Shown here in pieces: positions 30,004 to 37,895 of a stretch of 64,000 nt of DNA. The stretch is from Achromobacter aegrifaciens (GTDB lineage: Bacteria > Pseudomonadota > Gammaproteobacteria > Burkholderiales > Burkholderiaceae_B), in assembly GCF_902859735.1 (NCBI RefSeq), contig NZ_CADIJY010000003.1, positions 558,001 to 622,000 of the forward strand, read 5' to 3'. How positions within the stretch are numbered: the first letter of the stretch is position 1; every line of letters starts with the position of its first letter. The notes beneath the pieces are model-generated. The model was given only the letters and a program-made list of their open reading frames with translations, had not been told where the DNA came from and made no database searches. A program made the translations under genes and the position numbers.

Positions 30004-30966
30004 TCAATCCAGCGTCGTGCCGGCGGCCTTGATGATGCCTTCCCATTTGGGCAGCTCCTTGCGTATCTGGTTCTGTACGTCCTGCGGCGTGCCACCCAGC
30101 GGTTCCTGGGAGCGGCTGCGCAGTTCCTTGCTGACGCCGTCCGAGCGCAGCGCAGCGTTCATTGCCGCGTTCAGCCGCGCGATGACCTCGGGCGGGGTGC
30201 CGGCGGGCGCGACCAGCGCGCTCCAGGCCGATTGCTCGTAGTCGGGATACCCTTGCTCCGCCACCGTCGGCACGTCCGGATTGGAGGCGGCGCGGGTCTT
30301 GGTCGTGACCGCCAGCGCGCGCAAGCGGCCATCCTTCAGGTTGCCGATCAGTGGCGGCAGGTTTTCCATCATGGAATCGACATGGCCGCCCAGCAGGTCG
30401 GACAACTGCGCGGCCGTGGCCTTGTACGGGATCTGGCGCACGGCGGCGCCGGTCTGGGCGATGAAGAGCTTGACCCCGACCTCGCTGGTGGTGCCCGGGT
30501 CGGCGGAGGTCATCGTCAGGCGCTCCGGCTGGGCGCGGCTGGCCTCGATGAACCCCTTCAGGTCGCGATAGGGCGAGGACGCGTTCACCACGATGACGTT
30601 GGGCGTTTCGGCCACCAGCCCGATGGCGGCGATGTCGCGGTCCAGGTCGTAGAGCTGCTGCTTGAACAGGAACCGGTGCAGCACCAGCGTGCCGACGTGG
30701 GCATAGCCGATGGTGTAGCCGTCGGCCGGCGCGCGCGCCACGGCCTGGGTGCCGATACGGCCGCCCGCGCCGACGCGGTTCTCCACGACCACGGGCTGGC
30801 CCAGCTGGCGGCTCATTTCCTGGCCCACCAGGCGCGCGGTGATGTCGGCGTTGCCGCCCGCTGCGGCCGGCACGATCAGGGTGATGGCGCGTTCCGGATA
30901 GGCGGCCAGCGCGGCGGGCGCGGCCAGGCTTAGCAACACGGCGGCAAGACAGGCGGTGCGTTTCAT
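30004..30966 (-). CDS. Bug-family tripartite tricarboxylate transporter binding protein
   Basis: A 320-residue periplasmic protein with an N-terminal signal (MKRTACLAAVLLSLAAPAALA) followed by YPERAITLIVPAAAGGNADITARLVG, the standard Bug opening, and NRVGAGGRIGTQAVARAPADGYT. Such proteins bind carboxylates or amino-acid derivatives. No TctA or TctB membrane partner lies in the window, so it is an orphan binding protein. It leads the probable operon Bug–M14–threonine-synthase-like. Confidence 0.93.
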   Translation of the reverse strand: MKRTACLAAVLLSLAAPAALAAYPERAITLIVPAAAGGNADITARLVGQEMSRQLGQPVVVENRVGAGGRIGTQAVARAPADGYTIGYAHVGTLVLHRFLFKQQLYDLDRDIAAIGLVAETPNVIVVNASSPYRDLKGFIEASRAQPERLTMTSADPGTTSEVGVKLFIAQTGAAVRQIPYKATAAQLSDLLGGHVDSMMENLPPLIGNLKDGRLRALAVTTKTRAASNPDVPTVAEQGYPDYEQSAWSALVAPAGTPPEVIARLNAAMNAALRSDGVSKELRSRSQEPLGGTPQDVQNQIRKELPKWEGIIKAAGTTLD

Positions 30967-31056
30967 GACGTTTCCCCAGGCATTGAGAGCTGCGCCATTG
31001 TGCGGTCGCGGCCTGGGGAATACGTTTGTTTCAATGAGATGGATGTTCAATAAAAC

Positions 31057-32346
31057 CTAAGACCTGTCCGCATTGCGCCGGTCGGCGGTCCGTCCCAGCC
31101 CGTGGCCCACGGCGGCGGCCGCCAGCGCGCACAGGGCGCCCAGCGCGGCGATCAGCGCCGGGCCGTAGCCCAGCATGTCCACGCCCGCCTTGACCCAGCC
31201 GCTGGCCGCATCGCCCGCGCGGTAGACCACGGTGTCGATGACGTTCTTGGTCTTGTACTTGTCTTCGGGCGAGACTGCGGTGAACAGCATTTCGCGCCCC
31301 GGCCGGATCAGCGCGTACTCGCCGACCCGGCGCACGATCATGGCCGCGGCCAGCACGCCGAAGACGGGAAAGGCCGCCAGCGCCAGGAAAGCGGCCGTCA
31401 TCGTCAGCGGCACGGCGGTCAGCAGGAAGCGCAGCCCCAGACGCGTGGCCACGCGCCCGGTGATGAAGAGCTGCGACAGCAGCGACAGCGCCTGCACCGT
31501 GAAGTCCAGCGCGCTGAAGACCCGGATGCGCTGGGCCGTGTCGGTAAAGGCATGCGCCACCAGCCGCGCCTGCTCCATGTAGAGAAACGTGTTGAGCGTG
31601 GCCAGCAGGATCACCAGCAGCGAAATCCCCAGCAGGTAAGGTGACTGGAAGATGCGCGAGAGGCCGGCCAGGATCGAACCTTCCAGCGGTCGGCGCATGT
31701 CGTCCGACGCCGCGTCCTCGCGGTGGGCCGCGCGCCAGCGCAGCAGCCAGCGCTTGAGGGGCAGGGTGGCGGTCAACAGCAGCGCCGACAGCAGCAACAG
31801 GCCGGCCGGACCGAGCGCGCCGGCCAGCAGGCCGCCCAACAGCGGGCCTGCCAGCCCGCCGGCGCTGGCGCCCGCGGCAATCAGCGCGAACAGGCGCTTG
31901 GCGGACTCCATGCGGAATACGTCGGCCATCAGGCTCCAGGCGATGGAGACCACGAACAGGTTGAAGACCGACAGCCAGACGTAGAAGCTGCGCGCCGCCC
32001 AGACGCTGCCGGGGCGCAGATGGAGCAGGGCGGCGAAGCCGGCCATGCTGAGCGCGAAGGCGGCATAGACCCAGGTCACCAGCATGGCGCGCGGCACGCG
32101 CGCCGACAGCCAGCCGAACAGCGGCACCACGGCCAGCATGGCGATGAAGGTCGCGGTGAACAGCCATTGCAGCTGGTCGACGCCCGCCTGGATGCCCATG
32201 GTCTCGCGTATCGGCCGCAGCATGAAATAGCCGCAGAACAGAAAGAAGAAAAACGCGAAGCCGCAGGCTGCCGGCGCCAGTTCTTCCTGCGGAATGCCCA
32301 AGGCCTGCGCGGCGCGGCCTGGCAAGCTGCCGGGGGCGGACGCCAT
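31057..32346 (-). CDS. MFS-type transporter, NTP/NDP exchange transporter-like
   Basis: A 429-residue membrane protein with about twelve hydrophobic segments starting at residue 28 (FAFFFFLFCGYFMLRPIRETMGI). The RPIRETMG box and the overall layout resemble the Npt1/Npt2 nucleotide translocase-like branch, also annotated as MFS in free-living proteobacteria. The middle loop (about 200–230) is basic. The substrate is unknown; a role as ATP/ADP exchanger would be odd in a free-living bacterium. It begins 4 bp after the aldo/keto reductase gene, so the two share a transcript. Confidence 0.7.
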   Translation of the reverse strand: MASAPGSLPGRAAQALGIPQEELAPAACGFAFFFFLFCGYFMLRPIRETMGIQAGVDQLQWLFTATFIAMLAVVPLFGWLSARVPRAMLVTWVYAAFALSMAGFAALLHLRPGSVWAARSFYVWLSVFNLFVVSIAWSLMADVFRMESAKRLFALIAAGASAGGLAGPLLGGLLAGALGPAGLLLLSALLLTATLPLKRWLLRWRAAHREDAASDDMRRPLEGSILAGLSRIFQSPYLLGISLLVILLATLNTFLYMEQARLVAHAFTDTAQRIRVFSALDFTVQALSLLSQLFITGRVATRLGLRFLLTAVPLTMTAAFLALAAFPVFGVLAAAMIVRRVGEYALIRPGREMLFTAVSPEDKYKTKNVIDTVVYRAGDAASGWVKAGVDMLGYGPALIAALGALCALAAAAVGHGLGRTADRRNADRS

Positions 32347-32350
32347 GGCG

Positions 32351-33268
32351 TCAGGCCAGCAACGCGGCGATGCGTTCCCGCATGGCGGCGTCCGGCAGCG
32401 GCCCGAAGCCGGCCTGCGCGTTGTCCGCCATGTTGGCCGGCTTGGAAGTGGCGGGAATGACGGCGGTGACCGCGGGATGGCCGATGATGAACTTCAGGAA
32501 GATCTGCGCCCAGGATCCGCAATCGATCTCGGCGGCCAGCTCGGGCAGCGCCATCCCCTTGACCCGGCGGAACAGCGCGCCGTCCTGGAACGGGCGGTTG
32601 ATCAGCACCGCGACGCCGTGGGCCTGGCAGGCGGGCAACAGGCGTTTTTCGGCGCTGCGGTCGGCTACGGACAGGTTGATCTGCAGGAAATCGGGCTTTT
32701 CGCGTTCGACCAGTTCGGTCAGTTCGTCGTGGGCATGGTCGGTGTAGTGCGTGATGCCCAGATAGCGGATCATGCCTTGCTGCTTCAGTTCGCGCAGCAG
32801 CGCCAGCTGGTTGGCGGTGTCGATCAGGTTGTGCACCTGGACCAGGTCGAGCTTGTCGCTGCCCAGCGCCTGTTGCGATTGGCGCACCTGGCGCATGGCT
32901 GACTCGTGGCCCTGCGTGCTGATCTTGGTCGCCAGGAAGGTCCTGGCCCGCACGCCGCCGTCGCGCGCCAGCAGCGCGCCGGTGACCGCTTCCGCCTGCC
33001 CGTAGCTGGGCGCGGTGTCGATCAGCTTGCCGCCCTTCTGCAGCAGCGTATCCAGCACCTGCGCCAGCGGCGCCATGGCGGCCTTGTCGGCGGGGGAGAC
33101 GTTGAAGGTGTCGGCGGTGCCCAGGCCGATCACAGGCAGCGCCTCGCCGGAGGCGGGTATGTTCCGCCTGTGCATGGGAGTTACCACGCTGAGGGCGCGG
33201 GCCGTCCAGGCCGGCCCGGTCAGGGCGGCGGCGGCAGCGGTCTGGAGGAAGCGGCGGCGGTCGGGCAT
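32351..33268 (-). CDS. Aldo/keto reductase with twin-arginine signal peptide
   Basis: A 305-residue AKR-family oxidoreductase. The catalytic tetrad is visible: Asp84, Tyr89 (LIDTAPSYG), Lys115 (FLATKIS) and His146 (LVQVHNL). The N-terminus is a twin-arginine signal (MPDRRRFLQTAAAAALTGPA) with a probable cut near TARA, so the protein should fold with its cofactor in the cytoplasm and be exported. Most family members are cytoplasmic NADPH enzymes; an exported one has no obvious NADPH supply. It lies 4 bp before the transporter-like gene 31057–32346. Confidence 0.85.
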   Translation of the reverse strand: MPDRRRFLQTAAAAALTGPAWTARALSVVTPMHRRNIPASGEALPVIGLGTADTFNVSPADKAAMAPLAQVLDTLLQKGGKLIDTAPSYGQAEAVTGALLARDGGVRARTFLATKISTQGHESAMRQVRQSQQALGSDKLDLVQVHNLIDTANQLALLRELKQQGMIRYLGITHYTDHAHDELTELVEREKPDFLQINLSVADRSAEKRLLPACQAHGVAVLINRPFQDGALFRRVKGMALPELAAEIDCGSWAQIFLKFIIGHPAVTAVIPATSKPANMADNAQAGFGPLPDAAMRERIAALLA

Positions 33269-33305
33269 GGCGTGGCTCCAGCGGGAAAGGGCGCCCGGGA
33301 GGGGC

Positions 33306-33376
33306 AAAGAAAAGGGCCTACACGTGAATGCAGGCCCAAGGTAAAAAAAGAGCCTACACGTGAATGTAGGCTCTTT
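33306..33376 (-). terminator. Tandem duplicated terminators after the Bax-inhibitor-1 gene
   Basis: Two hairpins of nearly the same sequence lie head to tail. The first to be transcribed (33347–33376) has a perfect 12-bp stem, AAAGAGCCTACA with its complement, and loop CGTGAA. The second (33314–33337) has a 9-bp stem with one mismatch. Each is followed on the minus strand by T-rich sequence. They share the core CCTACACGTGAATG, so one is probably a duplicate of the other. Confidence 0.8.
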
Positions 33377-33399
33377 GTGCCGGTTTGGCAGCGTTGCGA

Positions 33400-34110
33400 T
33401 TACTCGCGGTTGCCGCCGAAGATGCCCAGCAGCATCAGCAGGTTCGAGAAGACGTTGTAGACGTCCAGGTAGATGGCCAGCGTGGCGGACACGTAGTTGG
33501 TTTCGCCGCCGTTGACCACGCGCTGCAGGTCGACCAGCATGAAGGCCGAGAAGATGACGATGGCCAGGACCGAGATGGTCAGCATCAGCGCGGGCAGTTG
33601 CAGGAAGATGTTGGCCAGGGCCGCCACCAGGATCACGACCGCGCCGATGAACAGGAATTTCTGCAATCCCGACAGGTCGCGCTTGATGGTGGTGGCCAGC
33701 GTGGCCATCGTGCCGAACACGATCGCGGTGCCGCCGAAGGCCGTCATGACCAGCTGCGAGCCGTTGCTCATGCCCATGACGAAGCCCAGCAGGCGCGACA
33801 GCATCACGCCCATGAAGAACGTGAAGGCCAGCAGCAGGACCACGCCCAGCGAGCTGTTCTTGTTCTTTTCGATCGCGAACATCAGGCCGAACGCGCCCAC
33901 CAGGAACACGATGGCGGACAGGCCGGGGCTTGCGCCCATGATGCGGTTGATGCCGGTGTACATGCCGACGGCCGCGCCCAGCACGGTCGGGATCAGCGAG
34001 AGCGCCAAGAGCCAATAGGTGTTGCGCAGCACCTGGTTGCGCGCGACCTCGCCCGGCGCGCCGGCTACGGCGCCGGAACGGTTAAAAGGGGACGGACGAT
34101 ATTCGTTCAT
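33400..34110 (-). CDS. Bax inhibitor-1/YccA family membrane protein
   Basis: A 236-residue protein with about seven transmembrane helices, beginning near residue 30 (VLRNTYWLLALSLIPTVLGAAVGMY). It contains the family blocks AFTFFMGVMLSRLLG and SAFMLVDLQRVVNGGETNYVSATLAIYLDVYNVFSNLL. YccA interacts with FtsH, and other family members act as pH-sensitive calcium leak channels. It is monocistronic, ends at a double terminator, and 34111–34240 upstream holds no gene. Confidence 0.93.
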   Translation of the reverse strand: MNEYRPSPFNRSGAVAGAPGEVARNQVLRNTYWLLALSLIPTVLGAAVGMYTGINRIMGASPGLSAIVFLVGAFGLMFAIEKNKNSSLGVVLLLAFTFFMGVMLSRLLGFVMGMSNGSQLVMTAFGGTAIVFGTMATLATTIKRDLSGLQKFLFIGAVVILVAALANIFLQLPALMLTISVLAIVIFSAFMLVDLQRVVNGGETNYVSATLAIYLDVYNVFSNLLMLLGIFGGNRE

Positions 34111-34240
34111 TGAGAACTCCTGTGTGCGGCAGAGTAATGGTTGCCTAGAAGGCTTAGATGGGAAGGATACCTTACAGTTCCCTGAAGAATCCAGTTCTGC
34201 CTAGGATTAGACCAGAGGCGCGAAATAGGTTCCAGACGGG

Positions 34241-34639
34241 TCAACCCGGCCTGACGTCCTGCAGCACCCTGGCGACGATGCGCGGCAATTCCGCGTCCAT
34301 GCGGGCCTGGATCTGTTCGATGGCCTCGGCCAGGGCTTCGCGCATCAGCTGCTCGACCTCGGCCTGAAGGCGGGCGCTCAGGACCGCGGCGTCCGGCGCC
34401 GCGGGAGGCGCAGCCAGGACGGCGGCTGCCGGCGGAATGATATCAGGGGACGCATCTGCGTCGTCCGCCACTTCCGTCAGTAGCGGAAAGGCGTCGTCGT
34501 CATGACCCTGCTCGCCATCGTCGGCCAGGTCGGTCAGCACGGGCATGTCCGCGTCGTCCGGGGACGCCGGCGGGTAGAGCGCGGGCTCGGCCCGCTGGGT
34601 CAGGGTAGGGATGCCGGGGTCGGCGTGGCGAGAGGGCAT
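34241..34639 (-). CDS. Hypothetical acidic protein with a C-terminal coiled-coil-like helix
   Basis: A 132-residue protein with no family I recognise. Residues 1–65 are acidic and proline-rich (TDLADDGEQGHDDDAF, VADDADASPD), and residues 85–130 form a predicted amphipathic helix (LSARLQAEVEQLMREALAEA … RMDAELPRIVARVLQDV). The start ATG is the complement of 34637–34639. It lies 46 bp after holC in the same direction, so it is probably part of the pepA–holC transcript. A structural or partner-binding role is possible; there is no evidence for a function. Confidence 0.6.
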   Translation of the reverse strand: MPSRHADPGIPTLTQRAEPALYPPASPDDADMPVLTDLADDGEQGHDDDAFPLLTEVADDADASPDIIPPAAAVLAAPPAAPDAAVLSARLQAEVEQLMREALAEAIEQIQARMDAELPRIVARVLQDVRPG

Positions 34640-34685
34640 GATGGCTCCCGGGTGATCGAGGTGGCGCGCCGCAAGGCCGGCGCGT

Positions 34686-35150
34686 TCAGCCGTCCGGCTG
34701 CTGGCGGCTGAGGTCGTGGCTTTGCGGCGTGTGGCCCGCGGCCAGGTAGGTCCGCCAGCGCTGGCGGGCGGCCTGCTTGTCGTCGGGGTCGTCCGAGACG
34801 ATTTCAAGCAGGCGCTCGAAGGCTTCGAAACCCGGAGGGCAGTCGAGGTCCAGGTTCAGCAGCCAGGACGGCTGGGGCTGTCCGCCCTGGCCCGCCGCGG
34901 CCGCGGCCTGTTTCGGATCGCCGGCAGTGAGAATTACAGGAGTCTCGCCCGCCAGCGGATCGTTGGCCAACACGTGCGGCACGAAAGAAGTGTCGTCGAA
35001 GGCCCAGAGCATGCGGTCGAACGCGGCCAGCCGGGAGCCATCCCTACAGTACACCACCAGCCGCTGCCCTGCCAGGTAGCGCTTGCGCACCACCTGGCAG
35101 GCGGTGCGCAAGCGGTCGGGCGCGCCGAAGGCGAAGTCGATGCGCGTCAT
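34686..35150 (-). CDS. holC: DNA polymerase III chi subunit
   Basis: A 154-residue HolC. The N-terminal MTRIDFAFGAPDRLRTACQVVRKRYLAGQRLVVYC matches the chi fold, and LAAFDRMLWAFDDTSFVPH is the conserved middle motif. It links the clamp loader to SSB. It follows pepA after 22 bp, as in many beta- and gammaproteobacteria. The C-terminal tail (residues 95–154) is less conserved. Confidence 0.93.
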   Translation of the reverse strand: MTRIDFAFGAPDRLRTACQVVRKRYLAGQRLVVYCRDGSRLAAFDRMLWAFDDTSFVPHVLANDPLAGETPVILTAGDPKQAAAAAGQGGQPQPSWLLNLDLDCPPGFEAFERLLEIVSDDPDDKQAARQRWRTYLAAGHTPQSHDLSRQQPDG

Positions 35151-35172
35151 GCCGGGTTCCGTTGCTGCCGTT

Positions 35173-36681
35173 TCAAGCCTGGTCCAGCAGGTACTGCATC
35201 AGGAGCGGCACGGGGCGGCCGGTGGCGCCCTTGTCCTTGCCACCGCGCCAGGCGGTGCCGGCGATGTCCAGGTGGGCCCAGCGGTACGAGGTGGCAAAGC
35301 GCGACAGGAAGCAGGCCGCCGTGACCGCGCCCGCCGGAGGACCGCCGATGTTGGCGAGGTCGGCGAAGTTGGACTTGAGCTGTTCCTGGTAGGCGTCGTC
35401 CATCGGCATGCGCCATGCGGTATCCAGCGACTGGCGGCCGGCCGCGGCCAGCGCATCGGCCAGCGCGTCGTCCTTGGAGAACAGGCCGCTATTGACGTTG
35501 CCCAGGGCCACCACGCAAGCGCCGGTCAGGGTGGCGATGTCGATCACGGCGGACGGCTTGAAGCGTTCCGCGTAGGTCAGTGCGTCGCACAGCACCAGGC
35601 GGCCTTCGGCGTCGGTGTTCAGGATTTCGATGGTCAGGCCAGCCATGCTGGTGACGACGTCGCCCGGCTTGTTGGCCTTGCCGCTGGGCAGGTTTTCGCA
35701 AGCCGGGATCAGGCCCACCACGTCCAGCGGCAGCTCCAGTTCGGCCAGGGCGCGGAACGAACCCAGCACGCTGGCGGCGCCGCACATGTCGTACTTCATT
35801 TCGTCCATGGTGGCGGCGGGCTTGAGCGAGATGCCGCCGGCATCGAAGGTGATGCCCTTGCCGACCAGCACGATGGGGCCTTGCGCGCCCTTGGCGGTCT
35901 TTTTGGCGGCCTTGTTGCCGGCATGGCGCAGGACGATGAAGCGCAGCGCCTCCTCGGAGCCGCGCGCGACCGACAGGAACGAGCCCATGCCCAGCGCTTC
36001 GACCTGCTTGCGGTCCAGCACTTCCACCTTCAGCGACTTGAACTCGCGGGCCAGGCGCTTGGCCGTCTCGCCCAGGTAGGTCGGCGTGCAGATATTGCCG
36101 GGCAGGTTGCCCAGCGTGCGGGTCAGGTCCATGCCGTTGGCGATGGCGCCGCCTTCGCGCAGGCCCTTCTGGGCCTGGGCCGCGTCGGCGCGCTCGACGA
36201 CCTGGACGATCTTCTTGAGCTTGGGACGGGCGTCGCGGTCGGGCTTGCCGAAGCTGGCGTCGTAATGATAGGTGGCGTTGCCGGCTGCGATGGCGGCGCT
36301 GCGGGCGCGCGCGATGACAGCCACGTCGGCGATCGGATTGGCGACCAGCGTGGACACGCCTTCAGCCAGCTGCGCCGATACGCAAGCCGCGGCGAAGGCC
36401 TGCTCGGCCGAGGCGTGGGCGCGGGCAGAATATTCTTCCTGCTTGCCCAGGCCCACCAGCACCACACGCTGCGCGGACACGCCGGGCAGGTTGCGCAGGG
36501 TCAGCGTGGAGCCGGCGCGGCCGCGGAACTCGGCCTTGACCACCGAACGCACCGCGCCATTGGAAGCGCGGTCGATGAGATCGGCGGCGGGGCTCAACAC
36601 GCCTTCCGCATAGACCCCGACGGCCAGGGCGGCGGTCTTGACTTGGTGCAGGGAAGCAGTGGTCTGTGTGCTAAATTCCAT
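35173..36681 (-). CDS. pepA: Cytosol aminopeptidase PepA
   Basis: A 502-residue M17 leucyl aminopeptidase. The metal and catalytic block includes VGKGITFDAGGISLKPAATMDEMKYDMCGAA and the family signature NTDAEGRLVL. It is cytoplasmic, cleaves N-terminal residues and in E. coli also binds DNA. The start (MEFSTQTTASLHQ) is 57 bp from the divergent lptF start. The gene is followed by holC, the usual arrangement. Confidence 0.97.
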   Translation of the reverse strand: MEFSTQTTASLHQVKTAALAVGVYAEGVLSPAADLIDRASNGAVRSVVKAEFRGRAGSTLTLRNLPGVSAQRVVLVGLGKQEEYSARAHASAEQAFAAACVSAQLAEGVSTLVANPIADVAVIARARSAAIAAGNATYHYDASFGKPDRDARPKLKKIVQVVERADAAQAQKGLREGGAIANGMDLTRTLGNLPGNICTPTYLGETAKRLAREFKSLKVEVLDRKQVEALGMGSFLSVARGSEEALRFIVLRHAGNKAAKKTAKGAQGPIVLVGKGITFDAGGISLKPAATMDEMKYDMCGAASVLGSFRALAELELPLDVVGLIPACENLPSGKANKPGDVVTSMAGLTIEILNTDAEGRLVLCDALTYAERFKPSAVIDIATLTGACVVALGNVNSGLFSKDDALADALAAAGRQSLDTAWRMPMDDAYQEQLKSNFADLANIGGPPAGAVTAACFLSRFATSYRWAHLDIAGTAWRGGKDKGATGRPVPLLMQYLLDQA

Positions 36682-36738
36682 GAGGGTTTCCCGTGTACGT
36701 CTGTGTAGAATGCGGTCGATTATCCCGCATATTCTCCC

Positions 36739-37842
36739 ATGTCTCTATTCAAACGCTCTGTCGTCAGCGAGATCACCAGTCACGCTGGCGTTGTCTTTTC
36801 CACGTTGCTCATCGTATGGCTCAGCGTGTTGCTCGTGCGCCTGCTCGGTGAAGCAGCGGGCGGCAACATCGGGGCGGACGTCGTGGTGGTGCTGGCCGCG
36901 CTGTCGACCATCACCGCATTGCCGACCATTCTCGCGGTCTCCGTCTTCATTGCGGTCCTCACCACCGTCACGCGCAATTACCGTGAATCGGAAATGGTGG
37001 TGTGGTTCGCCAGCGGCCTCTCGCTGGCCGACTGGTTCCGGCCGGTGCTGCGCGTCGCCATCCCCGTGGCGCTGGCGGTGGCGGGGTTGACGCTGGTGGC
37101 GGCGCCTTGGGCGTACCGCCAGATCGGCGAATACCACGAACGCTTCGAGCAGCGCTCCGACCTGTCCAAGGTCACGGCCGGCCAGTTCGCGGAATCGTCC
37201 GGCGGCAACCGCGTGTTCTTCGCCGAAGATCCGCTGGAGCCCAGCGATGAACTGGGCAACGTATTCGCGCGCGAAAATGGTCCCGAATGGCTCAGCGTGC
37301 TGACCGCCAGCAAGGCCCATAGCGAAACCATGCCCAACGGCGACCGCTTCCTGGTGCTGGGCGAAGGCCATCGCTATGACCTGAAGCCGGGCACGCCCGA
37401 GATCCGGCTGGTGCACTTCGACAAGTACGGCCTGCGCCTCGAAAGCAAGTCGGGCGGCGATCCCGTGGCCGAAGCGCGCGCCAACGCGGAGCGTTCCGCC
37501 AAGGCGCGCACGACCTCGCAATTGATTGCGGACAACACCAATAGCAGCTGGTCGCAAGTGATGTGGCGGGTCTCGCTGCCGCTGGCCGCGCTGAACCTGG
37601 CGTTGCTGGCGATTCCGCTGGGCGCCGTCAACCCGCGCCTGGGACGTTCGGGCGACCTGCTCATCGCCGGCCTGGTGGGCCTGCTCTACATGAACCTGAT
37701 GAACCTGTCGCGCGCCTGGATCTCCAACGGCAAGCTCAGCTTTGGCGTGGGCGTGTGGGCGATCCATGCCTTGGTGGCGATGCTGACGGTCTTCCTGCTG
37801 ATGCGGCGCTTGCGTGTGAAAGCGCCCAAGAACAGCGCCTGA
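36739..37842 (+). CDS. lptF: LPS export permease LptF
   Basis: A 367-residue inner-membrane subunit of the LptB2FG complex that extracts lipopolysaccharide. Three N-terminal helices (about residues 12–120), a periplasmic beta-jellyroll domain (about 125–270), and three C-terminal helices are visible. MSLFKRSVVSEITSHAGVVF is typical. It is divergent from pepA. The partner gene lptG, normally next to lptF, is not present downstream; a LysR gene on the opposite strand follows. Confidence 0.93.
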   Translation: MSLFKRSVVSEITSHAGVVFSTLLIVWLSVLLVRLLGEAAGGNIGADVVVVLAALSTITALPTILAVSVFIAVLTTVTRNYRESEMVVWFASGLSLADWFRPVLRVAIPVALAVAGLTLVAAPWAYRQIGEYHERFEQRSDLSKVTAGQFAESSGGNRVFFAEDPLEPSDELGNVFARENGPEWLSVLTASKAHSETMPNGDRFLVLGEGHRYDLKPGTPEIRLVHFDKYGLRLESKSGGDPVAEARANAERSAKARTTSQLIADNTNSSWSQVMWRVSLPLAALNLALLAIPLGAVNPRLGRSGDLLIAGLVGLLYMNLMNLSRAWISNGKLSFGVGVWAIHALVAMLTVFLLMRRLRVKAPKNSA

Positions 37843-37863
37843 CGCCGGCACATCCAACGCCTT

Positions 37864-37895
37864 GCGGCCCGCCCAGCGCGGGCCGCGGCTTTTTC
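37864..37895 (+). terminator. Rho-independent terminator after lptF
   Basis: A perfect 9-bp GC-rich stem (37864–37872 with 37878–37886), a 5-nt loop and a T tract (37890–37894) lie 22 bp after the lptF stop. It overlaps the end of the convergent LysR gene. Confidence 0.8.

Noticed and set aside
33269-34015. N-terminal extension of the aldo/keto reductase frame across the Bax-inhibitor-1 gene
   Set aside because: It crosses the duplicated terminators and lacks AKR similarity; the Tat signal starts at 33268.
34111-34240. Possible small gene before the Bax-inhibitor-1 start
   Set aside because: Short frame without a ribosome-binding site or similarity; it overlaps the promoter.
35083-36708. 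Long plus-strand frame opposite pepA
   Set aside because: Gly/Ala/Arg-rich translation with no motif; pepA on the minus strand is unambiguous.
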